DNA of 64,000 nucleotides from JAJPKK01 sp963787675. Its GTDB lineage: Bacteria; Pseudomonadota; Alphaproteobacteria; Rhizobiales; Xanthobacteraceae. A program made the translations under genes and the position numbers. The notes under the pieces are model-generated. The model searched no databases. It was not told the origin of the DNA and saw only the letters and a program-made list of their open reading frames with translations. How positions within the stretch are numbered: position 1 is the stretch's first letter; each line of letters opens with the position of its first letter. Location of the stretch: the NCBI GenBank assembly GCA_963787675.1, contig CAWBDV010000003.1, positions 1,488,001-1,552,000 on the forward strand. The letters run 5' to 3'. Below are positions 60,845-64,000 of the stretch, one piece after another.

Positions 60845-60939
60845 AATAACGGCTCCCCTTGCGGGAGGCCTATCATGAATCCGGCCCGCGTCGAAAGCGT
60901 GCCGCACGCCCTGCGCGGCACGTGTATGTCCCGATGGCG

Positions 60940-61932
60940 TTACAGCACGGGGCTCCAGGGCATCGGAACCTCCTGATACCCGGTCGCGGTCTTCTCCACG
61001 TGGGCGACCGAGGGGAACGGATAATGGAAGCCCTGCACCATCATCTTCTCGGCGGACAGCATGTCGTAGACCTTGCGGCGCGTCGCTTCCGCCAGCACCG
61101 GCTCGTGGTCGTAGAAGGCATGCCAGCCGGGGTGGCGGGCGAACAGGAACGGTGCGTGGGTCACGTCGGCCTGCACGTAAACCTTGGCTGAGCCCGAAGA
61201 GACGATGTGGGAGGTATGGCCGGGTGTATGGCCCGGCGTGCCCACGGCGAGTACCCCGGGGATCACTTCCTTGTCCCAATCGTAAGTGCGCAGGCGCTTG
61301 AGCACCTCGGGGTTCATCACGCGGCGCACGTTCTTGAAGTTGTCAGCGATGCGCTGGGTCGACGATCGACTCTCCTCGCCGGCGTCGGTCCAGTACTTGT
61401 GCTCGAGCGCCGGCACCAGGATTTCCGCGTTGGGAAATGCCAGCGAGTTGTCGGCTCTGAGCAGACCGTTGATGTGGTCGCCGTGATAGTGGGAGATGAT
61501 GATGGTATCGATCGCATTGCGGTCGATGCCGGCGGCGGCGAGATTGGTGAGAAGCTGGCCGTTGAGACCTTTGCTGGCTGAATACCCAGCCTCTCCTGTC
61601 CCCATGTCGAGCACCGCGAGCTTCGACCCGGTATTGATGACGATGGGATTGAACGGATAGACGAAGACGCCGGGCTCCATGAACACCTCGCGGAGCGCAG
61701 CATTGACGTCCTCGACCCTGGCGTTGGGCACAAAAGCTTCGGTGACGGGAATCTTGTTGATGCCGTCGCTTGCCACGGTGATTTCGATCGAGCCCACCTT
61801 GTAGCGATAGAAGCTCGCCGCCTGCTTTTCCGCGGTGGGTGCCGCGGCGCGCGCCGGCCACCAGCCGGCCGCGGGCAGTGCACTCATGGCGGCGGCGCCA
61901 GCCAGCATCGTGCGTCGTGTGAGAACGGTCAT
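60940..61932 (-). CDS. Exported metallo-beta-lactamase-fold hydrolase (third, divergent)
   Basis: A 330-residue protein. TRRTMLAGAAAMSALP at the N-terminus is a twin-arginine signal. Zinc sites: IISHYHGDHINGL, VGTPGHTPGHTSHI, VQADVTHAPFLF and GFHYPFPSVAHVE. It differs strongly from the two copies at 16.9 and 23.1 kb and resembles AHL-lactonase/quorum-quenching or alkylsulfatase-like subgroups; the substrate is unknown. It is upstream of the lipoprotein gene and downstream of the DedA gene on the same strand. Confidence 0.87.
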   Translation of the reverse strand: MTVLTRRTMLAGAAAMSALPAAGWWPARAAAPTAEKQAASFYRYKVGSIEITVASDGINKIPVTEAFVPNARVEDVNAALREVFMEPGVFVYPFNPIVINTGSKLAVLDMGTGEAGYSASKGLNGQLLTNLAAAGIDRNAIDTIIISHYHGDHINGLLRADNSLAFPNAEILVPALEHKYWTDAGEESRSSTQRIADNFKNVRRVMNPEVLKRLRTYDWDKEVIPGVLAVGTPGHTPGHTSHIVSSGSAKVYVQADVTHAPFLFARHPGWHAFYDHEPVLAEATRRKVYDMLSAEKMMVQGFHYPFPSVAHVEKTATGYQEVPMPWSPVL

Positions 61933-61968
61933 CCTTTCCTCCCGGGTTTGGCCGTGACGACGATGCGA

Positions 61969-62511
61969 TCAGGGCCATATCCATCTTAATATCACGGCGA
62001 CGATATCCCCGAGCGTGAGCAGCACCGCAACCCACACGAACGCGGACAGGAAATTCGCCGCCTGGAACCGCCAATATGGCATCACAAAAACGCCCGCGAC
62101 CAGCGGTACCGAGGCGCGCAACGGCCCGGAGAACCGGCCGATGAAGATGCCGAGCACGCCCCAGCGCGAGACGAAGCGTTCGCCGCGCGGCAGCAGATCG
62201 GGATTGCGCGACAGCGGCCACACCTTCGCGACCGACGGCCCAAGCTTGAGACCGACCCAGTAAGACAGCCAGTCACCGAGCGCGGCACCGACCGCGCCTG
62301 CGACCCAGATCGGCCAGAAATTGATTTGGCTCTGGGCGATGAGGGCGCCGAGGGCGACGAGGATCGCCCATGCCGGTATCAACAGCGAAATGAAGGCGAG
62401 GGACTCGCCGAAAGCGAGGAGTGCAACGACCGGCGCCGCCCAGAATTCATGGACGCGGACGAATTCGACCACCTCACGGGTGAAATTCTGAACAAGCTGG
62501 TCGAAAGACAT
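61969..62511 (-). CDS. DedA-family membrane protein
   Basis: A 180-residue polytopic membrane protein. Marks of the DedA/VTT family are FGESLAFISLLIPAWAILV, GAVGAALGDWLSYWVGLKLG and IFIGRFSGPLRASVPLVAG. Members flip lipid carriers such as undecaprenyl phosphate or phospholipids. It is near the lower size limit. The ATG at 62511 lacks a clear ribosome site; a TTG at 62526 is also possible. It is divergent from parE. Confidence 0.9.
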   Translation of the reverse strand: MSFDQLVQNFTREVVEFVRVHEFWAAPVVALLAFGESLAFISLLIPAWAILVALGALIAQSQINFWPIWVAGAVGAALGDWLSYWVGLKLGPSVAKVWPLSRNPDLLPRGERFVSRWGVLGIFIGRFSGPLRASVPLVAGVFVMPYWRFQAANFLSAFVWVAVLLTLGDIVAVILRWIWP

Positions 62512-62867
62512 TTGCCGCCACTGCAATTGGCCCCCACATACGGCCGAGCATGCCGAGCCTCAACGGAGGGGGCTGCGAGGGCTGGAAACGAGCGGATTAC
62601 GATCCCCTAACCCTAACTTTCGCCTAACCAATACATGCCAATGATGCCGGGATGGCCACGAGGCCTCACAATTCCTCCATCTTATTCCGGGCTGGTCGAA
62701 ACTCCTTGAATGTCATCTTTGCGGCCCAGCCGTGTCATAGTCAGATGGGTGATTCGCCCCGGTCGCAGCTGCGTCCGGACCTTAAACAACCGTAGCAACT
62801 ATCTGATTCGGCTCGCTTTCGCGCCTGAGTGACGCGGAAGCAGCGGAACCAGCCATCCGGGAGTTCC
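62512..62867. other. Divergent intergenic region upstream of parE
   Basis: A 356-base gap with no gene between the DedA gene and parE, holding both promoters. The run CCCTAACCCTAAC at about 62607-62619 looks telomere-like but is isolated and has no partner. No hairpin or known operator is visible. Confidence 0.5.
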
Positions 62868-64000
62868 ATGGGCAAGACCGCTCGAAAACCAGCTGCGGCC
62901 CCTGATCTGTTCGATGCGGCGCCTGCCCCCCGGCGAGCCCCGGCGCGGTCCAATGGCACGCGCAACAACGAGGAGTACACCGCCCGCGACATCGAGGTGC
63001 TGGAGGGCCTGGAGCCGGTTCGGCGGCGCCCCGGCATGTACATTGGCGGGACGGATGAAAAGGCGCTGCATCACCTGTTTGCCGAGGCGATCGACAATTC
63101 CATGGACGAGGCGCTGGCGGGGCACGCTAGCTTCATCGAGGTGGAGCTGACCGCCGACGGCTACCTCGCCGTGACCGACAACGGGCGCGGCATCCCGATC
63201 GACCCGCATCCCAAGTTTCCGAAGAAGTCGGCCCTTGAAGTCATCATGTGCACGCTGCATGCTGGCGGCAAATTCGACTCCAAAGTCTACGAGACCTCGG
63301 GCGGCCTGCACGGCGTCGGCATCTCGGTGGTCAATGCGCTGTCAGAGCGGCTTGAAGTCGAGGTGGCGCGTGGCGGCCAGCTCTACCGACAGATCTATCA
63401 GCGCGGCAAGCCAAAGAGCGGGCTCGAAAAGCTCGGCCGCACGCCGAACCGGCGCGGCACCAAGGTGCGCTTCAAGCCGGACGCCGAGATTTTTGGCGCG
63501 AAGGTGAAGTTCAATCCGGGGCGCCTGTTCAAGATGGCGCGCGCCAAGGCGTATCTGTTCGGCGGCGTCGAAATCCGCTGGCACTGCGACAAGGAGCTGC
63601 TGCACGGCGTCGAGGACGTGCCGGAGGATCAGACCTTCCATTTCCCCGAAGGACTGAAGGATTATCTGCTGACGACCGTGGCCGGCCAGACCCTGGTCCA
63701 TCCCGACGTCTTCACCGGCAAATCCGGCCGCCCGGGCGCGAACGGGTCCGTCGAATGGGCGGTGGCATGGAGTGCAGACGCCGACGGGTTTCTCTCGTCC
63801 TACTGCAACACCATCCCGACCGCCGACGGCGGCACCCACGAATCCGGTCTGCGCGCGGCATTATCCCGCGGGCTGAAGGACCACGCCGAGCGCGTCAATC
63901 AGGGCAAGCGCGCCGCGCAGGTGACGGGCGAGGACATCATGACCGGCGCCGCCGCCATGCTGTCCGTGTTCATTCGCGAGCCCGAGTTCCAGGGCCAGAC
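62868..64000 (+). CDS. parE: DNA topoisomerase IV subunit B (5' part, runs off the window)
   Basis: The first 377 codons of a type II topoisomerase B subunit, the ATPase part of the chromosome decatenase. After a basic 30-residue leader come VRRRPGMYIGGTDEKALHHL, the GHKL motifs EAIDNSMDEA, VTDNGRGIPIDPHP and ETSGGLHGVGISVVNALSER, and the transducer domain (FTGKSGRPGANGSVEWAVAW). It resembles ParE more than GyrB (RDIEVLEGLEPVRRRPGM start, HCDKELLHG). GGGAG precedes the ATG. The gene continues past 64000. Confidence 0.93.
   Translation, partial: MGKTARKPAAAPDLFDAAPAPRRAPARSNGTRNNEEYTARDIEVLEGLEPVRRRPGMYIGGTDEKALHHLFAEAIDNSMDEALAGHASFIEVELTADGYLAVTDNGRGIPIDPHPKFPKKSALEVIMCTLHAGGKFDSKVYETSGGLHGVGISVVNALSERLEVEVARGGQLYRQIYQRGKPKSGLEKLGRTPNRRGTKVRFKPDAEIFGAKVKFNPGRLFKMARAKAYLFGGVEIRWHCDKELLHGVEDVPEDQTFHFPEGLKDYLLTTVAGQTLVHPDVFTGKSGRPGANGSVEWAVAWSADADGFLSSYCNTIPTADGGTHESGLRAALSRGLKDHAERVNQGKRAAQVTGEDIMTGAAAMLSVFIREPEFQGQ

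Noticed and set aside
62607..62619. CCCTAACCCTAAC as a telomere-like repeat
   Set aside because: Only two units, in an ordinary promoter region of a bacterial chromosome; chance is the better explanation.

Overview
The window looks like a chromosomal segment of a high-GC alphaproteobacterium of the order Hyphomicrobiales (Rhizobiales), most like the Bradyrhizobiaceae/Xanthobacteraceae. The reasons are an excess of Bug/TctC-type solute-binding proteins, a Liv-type amino-acid/carboxylate ABC transporter, class I PhaC, propionyl-CoA carboxylase beta chain, a perfect FNR/FixK box, and several families of GC-rich palindromic intergenic repeats of the kind common in these genomes. The genus is an inference; there is no rRNA or tRNA gene to confirm it.

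Layout. 0-6 kb: the end of a HigBA locus, two orphan Bug proteins and a two-gene operon (amidohydrolase then PQQ-dependent alcohol dehydrogenase). 6-10 kb: a frameshifted CHRD-domain gene, a periplasmic thioredoxin plus CcdA operon, and, divergent from it across an FNR/FixK box, a tandem pair of secreted DUF4344 putative metallopeptidases, one of which has lost its HExxH motif. 10-16 kb: an aromatic-type catabolic block (Bug protein, Rieske oxygenase, BenD-like cis-diol dehydrogenase) flanked on each side by secreted proteins sharing a GDSxGxxEGDTLVxD motif. 16-25 kb: an arylsulfatase remnant, two near-identical metallo-beta-lactamase-fold hydrolases about 5 kb apart, and between them a patatin-like lipase and an operon of old yellow enzyme, NTF2-like protein and alpha/beta hydrolase behind a gene broken by a stop codon.

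25-33 kb: prfC, a small membrane protein, a vapBC module with a palindrome at its start codon, pccB, a 29-residue membrane protein, a sorbosone-dehydrogenase-type PQQ protein and a frameshifted TauA-like binding protein. 33-42 kb: a citryl-CoA-lyase-like gene and a long minus-strand cluster (UGSC-like protein with a frameshift, livKHMGF-type transporter, ACMSD-family amidohydrolase, DUF1185 protein), probably the uptake and breakdown of one unknown carboxylate. 42-51 kb: higBA, a frameshifted DmeF-like metal exporter, an EF-hand protein, a NUDIX hydrolase, a signal-less solute-binding-type protein and a DUF1501/DUF1800 pair. 51-64 kb: core metabolism (glpX, hom, an AlaC-type aminotransferase, argC), phaC, an IS110 transposase, a third metallo-beta-lactamase-fold protein, a DedA protein and the 5' part of parE.

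Four genes (CHRD, TauA-like, UGSC-like, DmeF-like) each carry a +1 frameshift and two more (arylsulfatase remnant, the gene at 22.0-22.7 kb) carry an in-frame TAG. Whether these are true decay or assembly errors is the main quality question for this window.
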